Assembly: GCA_023375785.1 (NCBI GenBank)
Contig: SZWC01025577.1
Location: forward strand, 1-34,520
Reading direction: 5' to 3'
Length of the DNA: 34,520 bases
Origin: Penium margaritaceum
Taxonomy: Eukaryota > Streptophyta > Zygnematophyceae > Desmidiales > Peniaceae
The notes under the pieces: model-generated
Told to the model about the DNA's origin: nothing
What the model saw: the letters and a program-made list of their open reading frames with translations, nothing else
Databases searched by the model: none
Translations under genes and position numbers: made by a program
In this document: positions 9,496 to 19,498 of the stretch, piece by piece
Layout: every line of letters begins with the position of its first letter
How positions within the stretch are numbered: position 1 is the stretch's first letter

Positions 9496-10476
9496 TTTGT
9501 CACCGATGTTGAACGAGACCTCCCGGTGACCTTTGTTGACATATGTCTTTTGTCGCTACCGAGCTGCTTGAAGGTGACCCTTCACCTCCTATAACAAGGA
9601 GTCGATATGCTTGGCAAAAGCTTGAGCGGAAAGAACCTGCCCTTCTATACTCCCACTCTTCACCAATGAAGAGGGTACTACTGGACCCCGACCACTATTC
9701 AACACGAACGGTGTGAACTGTGTGGACTCGTTCACCCAGTTGTTCACCCCAAACTCTGCCGGTGTTATGAATTTGTCCTAATCATGCATGGCAGGGTCCA
9801 CGTACATGCGGAGAATCTGCTCCAGAGTGCGATTCATGCGCTCTGTTTGTCTGTTAGTTTGAGGGTAAAATGCTGTCGACATTTGCGACTCACAACCGAA
9901 GTACTCGTGCATCTTTTGCCAAAACTTACTAGCAAATTTTTGATCTCGATCAGAGATAATACGCAACAGCAAACCGTGGTACTTTACGACACCCTCAAAG
10001 AAGAGACGAGCAGTCTCCTCTACGTTCACGTCAGTGGTTGTACGAATGAAGTGTGTCATCTTCGTCAAAAGATCCACAACCACTAGTATTGCATCGTGGC
10101 CACGGGCCGTATCCGGAAGACCAGTAATGAAGTCCATGCTGACGCACTCCCATGGAGTCCCAGGAATGGGAAGCTGTTGGAGGCGTCCAGCAGGCTTCTT
10201 GTTACTAGCCTTATTTTGAAGACAGGGGTCTCATGTCATGCAATACTTACGGACATCGACACTCCATCCTGGCCACAAATAGTGGTCCGAGAGTGCCTGT
10301 CCGGTCTTTCGGGGTCCCACATGCCTTTCGACCGGCGGGTCGTGGAATTGGGAGATAACCTTTGCTCGAAGGTCTCCCAAGTTTGGCACAACTTGTTCTC
10401 CGTGCCAGAAGATTCCTACGGCCTCCACCAAGTCGTACTTGTCCAGATTTCGAGAGTCTTGAAACCAATAATCCAC
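9496..10476 (-). pseudogene. Gypsy A integrase, HHCC and DDE core
   Basis: 10476-10231 holds the zinc-binding N-terminal domain (H-D-P-P-V-E-R-H, then Y-C-M-T). The first Cys of the final C-x2-C pair is a TGA at 10231-10233, followed by D-P-C. The core at 10137-9778 keeps all three catalytic acids: Asp in M-D-F-I-T-G-L-P, Asp in S-D-R-D, and Glu in Q-T-E-R-M-N. After 9778 the frame breaks and resumes at 9495. The enzyme would insert element cDNA into the genome; this copy cannot make it. Confidence 0.85.
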
Positions 10477-10479
10477 ACA

Positions 10480-11088
10480 TTATCCCATTTGGATCCTGTT
10501 TACAAAGCCGTTGTAATGGATAATCTCTCTTGGTGGTTTACGCAGAGATACAGGGGGATCTGGTGATCTTACTGTTGCTGTTGCAATGGCCATAAAACAC
10601 CCACCGACCCCGGTGGTTGCTTTAATTTCTATAGGCCGTCGGCTTAGTGGATCGGCCACATTGATGCGTCGTGGCCGATATTCCCATGTGAACAAGAATC
10701 GGCTCAGGTATTCGCTCCAACGCGCCTGTCGTCTTGACAGGTTTGGTCACATTTGGGAAAACACCAATGGATTATGGTCGGTCACGATCGTCACACACCC
10801 TTTAGCACCCTCGAGGTAGCAACGCCACATCTTGAAAGCGTGTACCACCGCAAGGAGCTCTTGATCCCCAGTCATGTACCGCGTTTCCGTGGGGATGAGC
10901 TTCCGGCTCTCATACGCAACTGGATGACCGTTCTGCATGAGAAAGGCTCCGAGTCCTACTACCGACGTATCACATCGAACCTCCCACGGTTGCAATGGAT
11001 CCGGAAGAGCTAGGACAGGTGCCGTGGATAGAAATTCTTTGACTTTGAGAAAAGCGTTCTTGCAATCAGATGTCCATTCCCAACGCAC
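10480..11088 (-). pseudogene. Gypsy A RNase H
   Basis: Two pieces in one frame: 11088-10747 contains the RNase H fold (R-C-D-T-S-V-V-G-L-G-A, then E-L-L-A-V-V-H-A-F, then T-D-H-N-P-L), and 10695-10480 the C-terminal end (Y-R-P-R-R-I-N-V-A-D-P-L-S-R), the usual gypsy connection to integrase. Asp, Glu and Asp of the active site are visible. A stop or frame disruption separates the pieces near 10700-10745. Confidence 0.85.
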
Positions 11089-12194
11089 GTCATTTCACGT
11101 GAGGCTGGTTAGTGGTGTTACCAGGTTCAAATACCCTTGCATAAACCGTCAAAAGTAGTTTGCAAGGTGGAGGAAAGACCGAATCTGCCCAACATTTTCC
11201 GGGCGTGGCCAGTCCACAATGGCTTGGACCTTTCATGGGTCGATACGGATGCCGTCCTTGCCGACGATGTGTCCAAGGTATTCGAGCTCATCTTGTTTAA
11301 ACTTGCACTCGCTCATTTTCTCATAGAACTTCTGTTCCCCAAGGATTGCGAGAACTTTGCGCACATGTTCTGTGTGCTCTTCCATTGATTTGGAGAAAAC
11401 CAGGATGTCGTCCAGGTAAACCAAGACAAACTGACCGAGTTGCTTGGTGAACGTTCGGTTCATTTCTCCTCGGAAGGTTACCGGGGTATTTATAAGCCCG
11501 AAGCATAACACTCGGAATTGATAGTGTCCCATGTGCGTACGAAACACGGTTTTGGGTACATCATCTTCCGTGACGCGGATTTGATGGTACCCTTGGGATA
11601 AATCCAAGGAAGAAAATACTTTTGTCCCTTGGATTTGGTCAAAAGGTCCTCCATCCGCGATAAGGGGAATCGATTTTTCACCGTCAGTTTGTTCAACGCC
11701 CGGTAATCCACGCATATGCGTGAACCACCATCCTTTTGTTCACAAAAAGGATCGGCGCACCGTTTGGCGAGCTACTTGGCTCGATCCACCCTTTTGCAAG
11801 GTACTTTTTGATTTGGCGTTCGGCCTCTCGCCTTTCTGCTGGACTAAGGCGATACATGAGTCTGAATGGAGGAGTCGTCTCTGGTTGTAGCAGAATCGTG
11901 TGGCCCATGTGTCTTTTTGGTGGAAGCCCAGCCGGTGGGTCTTGAAATACATCCGAGAACTCCGCCAATATGGATTTTATCTCTCTTGGCGTGTCTTTCT
12001 TCACGTTGTCTTCCATTTTCTGCAGCTGAGCCAAGAAGTTTCAACAACCTTGTCGAATACGTCTCTTGACCTGCATGGCAGACAAGCTGGCATGGACTTT
12101 GAGTTGAGTCGGTGACAATTCCGTACTCGGAATCAGCATAAAGTGACGCCGTCCCTTTCGGAGTATCAAGCGCCTTGATTCAAAGCACATCAGA
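11089..12194 (-). pseudogene. Gypsy A reverse transcriptase with N-terminal linker
   Basis: The piece 12194-11740 carries the protease-RT linker and RT fingers (F-Q-D-P-P-A-G-L-P-P-K-R, W-I-E-P-S-S-S-P). After frameshifts at 11640-11740 the palm follows at 11715-11233, with F-S-S-L-D-L-S-Q-G-Y-H-Q-I-R and the catalytic Y-L-D-D box. The downstream thumb/connection is interrupted before RNase H at 11088. The linker begins exactly at the gypsy B target site, and its reading frame continues into the protease piece at 18556 once gypsy B and one TSD copy are ignored. Confidence 0.9.
12190..12194. other. Target-site duplication, left copy
   Basis: TCAGA immediately precedes the 5' LTR of gypsy B and is repeated exactly at 18556-18560 after the 3' LTR. 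Five bases is the standard duplication length for Ty3/gypsy integrase. Confidence 0.9.
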
Positions 12195-12964
12195 TGTAAG
12201 CCGAACAGTGCCAATGACACTGATAACAGCTTGAGGCTTCCTCGAAGGTGAAATTTGACTGTAGACTTAGAATGTACAGGAAAAATCGTGCGAGATCGAC
12301 CCAAGAACGGGGTCGATACATCAAGAATTGAAGAAGTTACGCCCAGCCAAAGGTTGGACCGGCCGAGGGGAAAACAGGTGACGGGAATTCATCCCCAAGG
12401 ACCAAGGCTCGACCCTCGGAAGACCCAACAAGGCCGAAGCACCCCTTGGGGCCCGGTTAGTCAATGAAACAAGGATCATTGAGGGCCAAGGGTACTTCGG
12501 AATGGTGCCCCGATGTGTTATTGCCAGAAAGGGCGCTTCGGGCGGCCGTCACCGCCGCTAGTGGTGCTGCCAGCGACAGATTGCCGTGGTTCACGGAAAC
12601 GGCCATATCTCGGCCGTTCCTTCACAGAATGATGTGCTTCTTGGTGTGTTTGAAAGCTGGGAAGATGAGCTATGTGAAGTTGAGGCAATAATGCTCATCC
12701 CAGGTCCGTACGGAGCCGCGCACAGCTCGGAGACCTCGGGTCGCCTAGGATGTGTCATCATGTATATATAGTCTTGTATGTTGACACTCGAATAACAAGT
12801 ACAGTTTACTCCCACTGTGCCACATGTGTTTCCATGCTCCCCCAAGATGACCCTACCCTTCCGCAACCCCAGGAAGGTGTGCACCGGCCTTCCTTCGTTT
12901 GTTGTTGCTGTCGGTTGGTGCCTACACCATCCGGTTGAGGCAAGCATACCGCGCCTGGTTTACA
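12195..12964 (+). mobile_element. 5' LTR of gypsy B
   Basis: 770 bp with perfect 5-bp inverted ends TGTAA...TTACA. A TATA-like ATGTATATATAG lies at about 12762-12773, a plausible promoter for the element transcript. It aligns with 17816-18555 over its whole length; the two copies differ by scattered substitutions and an indel of about 20 bases near 12660-12700. Confidence 0.9.
12762..12773 (+). promoter_or_regulatory. TATA-like box in gypsy B 5' LTR
   Basis: ATGTATATATAG lies about 190 bases before the LTR end, a usual position for the U3/R promoter. The 3' LTR copy has the weaker ATGTACATATAG at about 18356-18367. Promoter activity is inferred from position and composition only. Confidence 0.5.
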
Positions 12965-12966
12965 CT

Positions 12967-12980
12967 TGGTATCAGAGCCA
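12967..12980 (+). other. Primer binding site of gypsy B
   Basis: TGGTATCAGAGCCA, two bases after the LTR end, matches the complement of the 3' end of initiator tRNA-Met. This supports both the LTR boundary and plus orientation. Confidence 0.9.
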
Positions 12981-13148
12981 CCCTTGGATCAGGGGCACAA
13001 TCATCTACGTGACAACCTCTCCTGGTCAGCATAGACCAGCACGCATCTCGTCTCTTTGGCGGATCCGTGCCCAAGGACAACCACGCACTCCGGTGACAAG
13101 CCGGTAACCGGAGGACCCGTTGAGGAAGAAGTTGTACCGGACGTAGAG

Positions 13149-14148
13149 ATGACTTCATTCGGCACGTTCTCAATGACTGTGGCGTTTGACGCGCAAGGCA
13201 AAGTAACAGTAGCCGCAGTGCTGCAGAAGTTTCTCGCCGACATGCAGGCCAAGATGGACCTGTTGGAGAAGCAAAACACTTACCTCAACCAAGAGCTCGT
13301 AAAGCGTCCAAGAACAACACCAATGGCAGTTGCCACCGCAAACGTACCTACGGTGGGTGTCCTGTGCCCGCCCAAGCCAGAGCCATTCGACCCATTAAGG
13401 AAGGATGGGCCAGCTCCGCACGCTTGGATACTCGGACTGGAATTGTATTTCACCACCATCGGCTTGGATGCCTCAAGGTACGAGGCGCGCCGCGACTATG
13501 CCGTGACCCTGTTGAGAGGGGGCATCATTGGATTGGTGGGCCGATGTGATGCGGTCCAATCCACATGGCAGTGGAGCAGCAATGGTCGCCGACATTGCGG
13601 CCACGACCAGAATCTCAACCCCATCGGCTCCAACCTGCAACAGTGGTGATCCTTCCCTTAAATGGCCGACCTCGTGGAAGGATTTCACGGAGTCGTTCAT
13701 CAAGCGCTTCACCGTGGGTAACGTGAGGAACAATGAGCGTGTCAAGCTGTGTCGGCTTCGCCAAACTGGCGGCGTCACCGACTACACCCGCAGGTTTCGT
13801 GAGATCGTCACCAACTGTGGCTTCGACTCGCACGAATTGTGCTTCCACTATAGCAACGGCCTCAAGAACGACGCCCGCGCTGTGACGGTGATGCACGACC
13901 TCAACGATGAAATGTCGGCAATAATCGCAGCAGCTGAACAGTATGATTTGCGCGTACAACAGGCTCATGCCAACCGCCACAACTCTTTTGGTAGTGGTTA
14001 CGGCAAGCGAGCCGAGAGCGACGACACGCCCATGGAGATCGGAGCGTTGCAACAGTACAAGTGCTACAACTGTGGCAAGCCTGGCCACATCGCGCGTGAT
14101 TTTCGAAGTCCAAAGAAGGGTGACGACAAGGGTAAGAGGCAAGGGTAG
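13149..14148 (+). pseudogene. Gypsy B Gag with zinc knuckle, frameshifted
   Basis: The first in-frame ATG is at 13149, although coding-like sequence begins about 13056, where TTGGCGGAT may be a mutated ATG. The first frame runs through a short coiled coil (M-D-L-L-E-K-Q-N) and a capsid-like region. A one-base indel near 13520-13530 moves the reading to a second frame that continues through the retrotransposon Gag domain (W-K-D-F-T-E-S-F-I-K-R-F). It ends in a knuckle C-Y-N-C-G-K-P-G-H-I-A-R-D-F, whose last zinc ligand is Phe (14101-14103) instead of Cys. Gag would package element RNA in cytoplasmic particles; this copy is broken. Confidence 0.9.
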
Positions 14149-14303
14149 GGGAAGCAAGCCACGAAGGAAGCGGACAAAGAAACAAAGGAGTCGGGAAACG
14201 AGGAGAGCCGGGAGTAGATGGCGTTACTCCTGGCTCCTCTCAGTCCAAACTGCCAGTTGACCGTCCATCTGAATGCCTTGCGGCAATTAAGTGGGTTTTT
14301 TAG

Positions 14304-15776
14304 GTCAAGGCATGGGACGCGGGGTATGAGGAGGAGCAGCCCGCACTTCTCTTGGAGGCGCGAGTGAAAGGTGTCAAGGAGAAGGTGGGGAGTCTGCTAG
14401 ATTGTGGCGCGAGCCACAGTTTTGTGAGCATGGAGTGTGCTCGGAAGTGGGGTCTTGCGCTCATGAGCAAGAAGCGGACCGGTAACCAAGTGGACGGCAC
14501 GATTGAAGTGGGGTACCTGGCCCGTCCCCTCTCCATTTGCGTGAAGAAGCTTCGCATAACGACCGTATACCGGGTATGCCCGATGAAGGATTAAGATGTG
14601 ATCCTTGGTTGTGACTTCCTCCACAAGTACAACCCCGTCGTCAATTGGGAGGCGCGCACCGTCTCAGTCAAGCTCGGAGACAAGGAGTATCCCCTGCCTA
14701 CGTGGTTCGAGGAAGAGGCCGCGAAGGAGAACACTTGCGAGGAGGAAGTGTCGCAGCATTCGATGCCTCGCAAGGAGGAATCGGCACCATTGAAGCTGAA
14801 CTTGGTGCAGCTCAAGCGCGCGATTCGAAAGAAGGAGAAGATTTTTTTGGCGTTCGTGCAAGACGTGGAGGATGATTTCGACGAACCAGAGGATGTGGCG
14901 CCTGCTGTGGCGCATAGGACGACTTGTGAGCAGCCGGGAGGCCATGGCAAGTTTGCCGCGGTGCCCGAGGGGCTTTGGAAGGTGTGTACGGAGTTCAAGG
15001 ACGTGTTCCCCGACACCCTCCCGACGGGTCTGCCGCCAAAGCGGGACGTGGACCATCGCATCGACCTCAAACCTGGAGCGCCCCCGCCTGTTTGTGCAAC
15101 GTACCACCTGAGCGACGCACAGCTACAGGAGCTCAAGAAGCAACTGAACGAGATGACGGCGTAGGGCTTCATCCGCCCATCCTCGTCTCTTTACGTTACA
15201 CCTGTTTTATTAGTGCAGAAAAAGACGGGGGAGATGCGCATGTGCGTGGACTACCGGGCGTTGAATGAGTTGACCATCAAGAACCGGTACCCGTTTCCAC
15301 GAGCCGAGGAGCTCTTCGATCAGCTCCGTGCGGTTCCCTTCTTCACAAAGATTGACCTCCATTCCGGCTACCACCAGATCCGCATCGCAGCAGATGATGT
15401 GGAAAAGATGGTCTTTTGCACCCACTATAGTCACTATGAGTTCCTCGTGATGCCTTTTGGGTTGACCAATGCGCCGGCCACCTTCATGGCGGCGATGAAC
15501 ATCTTCACGCAATACTTGGATGACTTCGTGGTGGTTTACCTCGACGACATCTTGGTGTATAGCAGGACGGCGGAGGAGCATGAGGAGCATGTGAAGAAAG
15601 TCCTCGAGATTTTGAGGAAGAAGATTTTTTTTGCAAAGCTCTCTAAGTGTGAGTTTGCGGTGGGAAAGGTTGAATTCCTTAGACACATAGTTGGCAATGG
15701 ACAGATTGCCATGGACCCGCGCAAGGTGTCGGCCGTGCAAGAGTGGCCGAAGTTGCGTAGTGTGCACGATGTGTAA
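14304..15776 (+). pseudogene. Gypsy B Pol, part 1: protease and RT
   Basis: One frame with three stops: TAA 14592, TAG 15162 and TAA 15774. The protease active site at 14400 reads D-C-G-A-S-H-S-F-V-S; the family has DTG or DSG, so the Cys should inactivate it. The linker holds F-P-D-T-L-P-T-G-L-P-P-K-R. The RT palm includes M-R-M-C-V-D-Y-R-A-L-N, F-T-K-I-D-L-H-S-G-Y-H-Q-I-R and the catalytic Y-L-D-D at 15537-15548, all conserved. The stops fall where related elements have ordinary codons, so they are mutations rather than domain ends. Confidence 0.92.
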
Positions 15777-17801
15777 GTGTTCCTTGGTTTTTGCAACTAC
15801 TACCACAGGTTTATCCTTGGCTATGCGGGAGTGACAGCGCCACTCTCCAATCTCACTCGCAAGGAGCGCGAGTGGAGTTGGGGAGTTAGCAAACAAGAAG
15901 CCTTTGAGAATCTCAAAAGGGCTCTGACCTCCGCGCCGGCCTTGCACTTAGCCGACAGCGGCCGTGAGTTTGAAATGGCGACGGATGCATCGGACCTGGC
16001 CATTGGTGGGATCCTTTTGCAGGACTTTAGCAACGAGTCGCAGCCGGTCGCCTACTACTCGCGCAAGTTGCGCGGGACAGAGCTGAACTACGCCACCCAT
16101 GACAAGGAGATGCTTGCCGTGGTCGCAGCCTTCAAGAACTGGCAATGCTACCTCAAGACACAGAAGTGCACGGTCTACACCGATCACCACGCGTTGAAGT
16201 ACTTCAAAACGCAGTCAAACCTGAGTCGGCGGCAAGCGCGTTGGGTCGGGTACCTCGAGTCACACTTCGACTACGAGATTGTGTACCGGCCGGGTCGCAT
16301 CAACCCAGCCGACGCACTCTCATGGCGACCGGACCTGATGATGCGGGTCTCGTCTCTCACCATCCATGAGGATGCCTTCCTTGTGAAGCTCTTCATGGAG
16401 GGTTACGAGGCGCATGGGGAATTCGACACTCGGAGATTTTTCTTCGAGGCACCGTATTGGCGTCAGCGCGGCACGCAGCAGGTGGTGGTTCCCGCTGTGC
16501 CCGCGCTTCGGCAGCTGATTTGGGAGGAGTGCCATGACAGTGGCCCGAGCGGTCATTTCTCCGCCGACAAGACATTGAAGACAGTGGCTCGCTTCTTTTG
16601 GTGGACCACCATGTCGTCAGAGGTGGCTGAATTCTGCCGGAGTTGTGACGTGTGCCAACGCCACAAGGCACAGAGGACGAAGACCCCGGGTCTCCTCCAA
16701 CTCTTGCCCATCTCCACTCAGCCGTGCCAGGACATCTCCATGAATTTTTTCACAGGTTTGCCCATGACAGCGGCAGGCCACAATGTGGTGTTGGTGGTGG
16801 TGGATCGCTTTGGCAAGATATCGCATTTCATTGCGACACGTGATACGGTGAGTGCGGAAGGCACGGCTCGGCTGTTCCTCGAGCACGTGGTGCGTCTCCA
16901 TGGCGTGCCGCGGTCTATCGTGAGCGACCGTGACCCGCGTTTCACAAGCAAGTTCTGGCGAGAACTCATGGAGCGGTACGGTAGTAAGGTGCAGTTGTCG
17001 ACTAGTTTTCACCCCCAAACTGACGGGCAAACGGAGTGGACGAACCAGACGCTGGAGCAGCTCCTCCGTACAGTGAGTGATCCGGACAAGACGGTATGGG
17101 ACCAGCAGTTGCAGATTTCTGAACTGGCATACAACTCCACCACGTCCGCCTCCACTGGCAAGGCGCCATTTGAGGTGGTGAACGGGATGGTGCCCGCAAC
17201 GCCCCTCAGTTTACACGTCGCAAACAACCTGCCCGCGGTGGAGTCTACCACACGTGACTTCACGCAGATTTGGACGGTGACGCAACATGCATTGACAAAG
17301 GCACAAGCGCAAAAGAAAGTGCAAGCGGACCGTCGATGCACAGACACAACGCTCACGGTCGGTGACCGCGTGCTTCTCAACAGCGCGCACGTCAAGCTTC
17401 GCGGGGTCCGGTCGGACAAGTTGAAACCCCGGTGGCTTGGTCCGTTCGAGGTGCTCGAAATGCGGACACCCGTAGTGGCACGGTTGGCTCTCCCGCCTTC
17501 AATGTCAGTCCACGACGTGTTCCACATCTCCAAGCTCAAGCTCTACCATGATCTGGCCGAGCATTTTCTTGGTCGCAGTTCGGAGCCTCCCCCTCCGCTG
17601 GTGATCGAGGGCGAGCAAGAGTTTGAAGTGGAGGCCATCCTCAACCACCGTCGCCGTGGGCGTGGATGGGAGTACCTGGTCAAGTGGAAGGGCTACAATG
17701 CGGCCCAAAACTGATGGGAGCCTGCCCGCAACTTCAACGTTGGCGGGGTGAATGCCATCCATCAGGAGTATCAAGAGCGAACCGGGATGGCTTGCTCCTA
17801 A
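15777..17801 (+). pseudogene. Gypsy B Pol, part 2: RNase H, integrase, chromodomain
   Basis: Open for 645 codons from 15777 to the TGA at 17712, then in frame to TAA at 17799-17801. RNase H: M-A-T-D-A-S-D-L-A-I-G-G, then T-D-H-H-A-L-K-Y-F. Integrase zinc domain: E-C-H-D-S-G-P-S-G-H...C-R-S-C-D-V-C. The DDE core keeps Asp in S-D-R-D (16926) and Glu in Q-T-E-W (17034). The first catalytic Asp is Asn (16743-16745, M-N-F-F-T-G-L-P instead of M-D-F), predicted to kill strand transfer. The chromodomain has Y-L-V-K-W-K-G-Y at 17673, and the TGA falls just before W-E-P, truncating the fold. Confidence 0.92.
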
Positions 17802-17815
17802 AGGGGGGGGGGTAG
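17800..17815 (+). other. Polypurine tract of gypsy B
   Basis: AAAGGGGGGGGGGTAG directly precedes the 3' LTR start TGTAA at 17816. It overlaps the Pol stop codon. Position and purine content match a plus-strand primer site. Confidence 0.85.
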
Positions 17816-18555
17816 TGTAAACCAGACAGTGCCAATGACACTAATCACGGCTTGAGGATTTCTTGAAGGTGAAATCTGACTGTAGACTTAGAATCTACAG
17901 GAAAAACCGTGTGAGATCGACCCAAGAACGAGGTCGATCCATCAAGAATTGAGGAAGTTACGCCTGGCCAAAGGTTGGACCGGCCGAGGGGAAAACAGGT
18001 GACGGGAATTCATCCCCAAGGACAAAGGCTCGACCCTTGGAAGACCCAACAAGGCCGAAGCGCCCCTTGGGACCTGGTTAGTCAATGAATCAAGGATCAT
18101 TGAGGGCCAAGGGTGCTTTGGAATGGCGCCCCGATATGTTATTGCCAGAAAGGGCGCTTCGGGCGGCCGTCACCGCCGCTAGTGGTGCTGCCAGTGGCAG
18201 ATTGCCGTGGTTCACGGAAATGGTCATATCTCGGCCGCTCCTTCATGATGCGATTCATGGTGCGCTGGAAAGCTGGAAAGCTGATCTATGTGATCTTAGG
18301 TCCGTATGGAGCCGCGCACGGCTCGGCGACCTTGGGTCGCCTAGGATGTGTCATCATGTACATATAGTTTTGTATGTTGATACTCGAATAACAAGTACAG
18401 TTTACTCCTACTGTGCCACACGTGTTCCCGTTCCAAGACGATCCTACGCTTCCACAATCCCAGGAAGGTGTGTACCGGCCTCCCTTCGGTCGCCGTTGCC
18501 ACCGGTTGGTGCCTACACCATCCGGTTGAGGCTAGCACACCATGCCCGGTTGACA
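17816..18555 (+). mobile_element. 3' LTR of gypsy B
   Basis: 740 bp aligned end to end with 12195-12964, starting TGTAA and ending GGTTGACA, where the 5' copy has GGTTTACA. The perfect duplication TCAGA follows at 18556. The reading frame entering it from gypsy A protease is fortuitous. Confidence 0.9.
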
Positions 18556-19000
18556 TCAGAGCTTTGTTTTTGCGGAGCCAGGGATCGCCTAGTACCACGT
18601 CAAACGGGTCAAGAAGGTTGAGTACCTTCAACATGACACTCTGTGTGTAACCTTGAATACAAATTTTTGCCTTACAGGTACCGATCATAGGTACTATACG
18701 GTTGTCACCGACGACAACTGCGCCATCTGATGGCTCGTACTTTAGGCCCACCTGTCGGGTAAGGTTAAGACTAACAAAGGAGTCGTCTCCTCCAGTATCA
18801 GCTAGTATGTTCACGGGAGCACCAACTAGGTATCCATTGAACTGCATCATCATATTACCTCCACTCTTCTCAGTGAACAGGCTCGACGATGGCAAGCTGT
18901 GTTTGTGATAAACACGGAATCTATGCGATGGACGTCGCAACTCCCATGATTCACCCACTCGAGTCCACATCTTGTGGGCACGTGTGAATTTGGCTAACAC
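18556..19000 (-). pseudogene. Gypsy A protease (retropepsin), interrupted
   Basis: About 148 codons. The active-site loop is I-L-A-D-T-G-G-D-D-S-F-V-S (DTG at 18799-18791), followed by a flap-like region and V-V-L-G-D-P-W-L-R, the usual D-x-x-L-G-x-x-W-L end of gypsy proteases. The insertion of gypsy B at 18555 cuts it right after this motif. The residues after DTG are G-D-D rather than the plant-gypsy A-S/T-H. The region 19001-19498 between Gag and protease has no clear domain and several frame breaks. Confidence 0.85.
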
Positions 19001-19498
19001 CTTCTAGTCTTAAAATTTGACTAGGTCAAAATCGTTGACTAAAGGTATCACGAACGTGATTGAACTCTTTGCTTTGAGGACGTTTGCTTCAATTACTGTG
19101 TCACCCAACACTTGTACAGGGACGGTGTCGCCACCACTAAGTATGTACGATCATGCATCTCGTCCAGAGATGCAAGGTTTTGTGGGCAATGTCGGTCAGC
19201 AAGTGTAGAATGCAGTTCAACAAGAGGATAGAAAAAACATAGAAATTTGAACTCGTAAAAAACTCAAATTTTTTAACATCCTCATCTGAAAACATGAATC
19301 CACACTTGTGATCCAGTTTTACCCCTGAGTGGTCCCCACTAACATCACTCAGGGGTGGGGAAACCCGCCCCACGACCTTGTACGTTACCACGGCTGGGTC
19401 CATTGCCGCGACCACGATCCTGTCCGCGGCCCTGTCCGTGGCCTCCTGCTGCACCATCCCCACGAGGTGCTGCTACTACAGCTAACACCGCGACCTCT

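Larger units (their letters stand above)
12195..18555 (+). mobile_element. Gypsy element B (chromovirus), structurally complete
   Basis: A 6.36-kb element with 5' LTR (12195-12964), tRNA-Met primer site, Gag, Pol (PR-RT-RH-INT-chromodomain), polypurine tract and 3' LTR (17816-18555), flanked by the perfect duplication TCAGA. It lies in the opposite orientation within the pol region of gypsy A. The LTRs differ at many positions and by indels, and Gag and Pol carry one frameshift and four internal stops, so the insertion is not recent. Confidence 0.95.
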
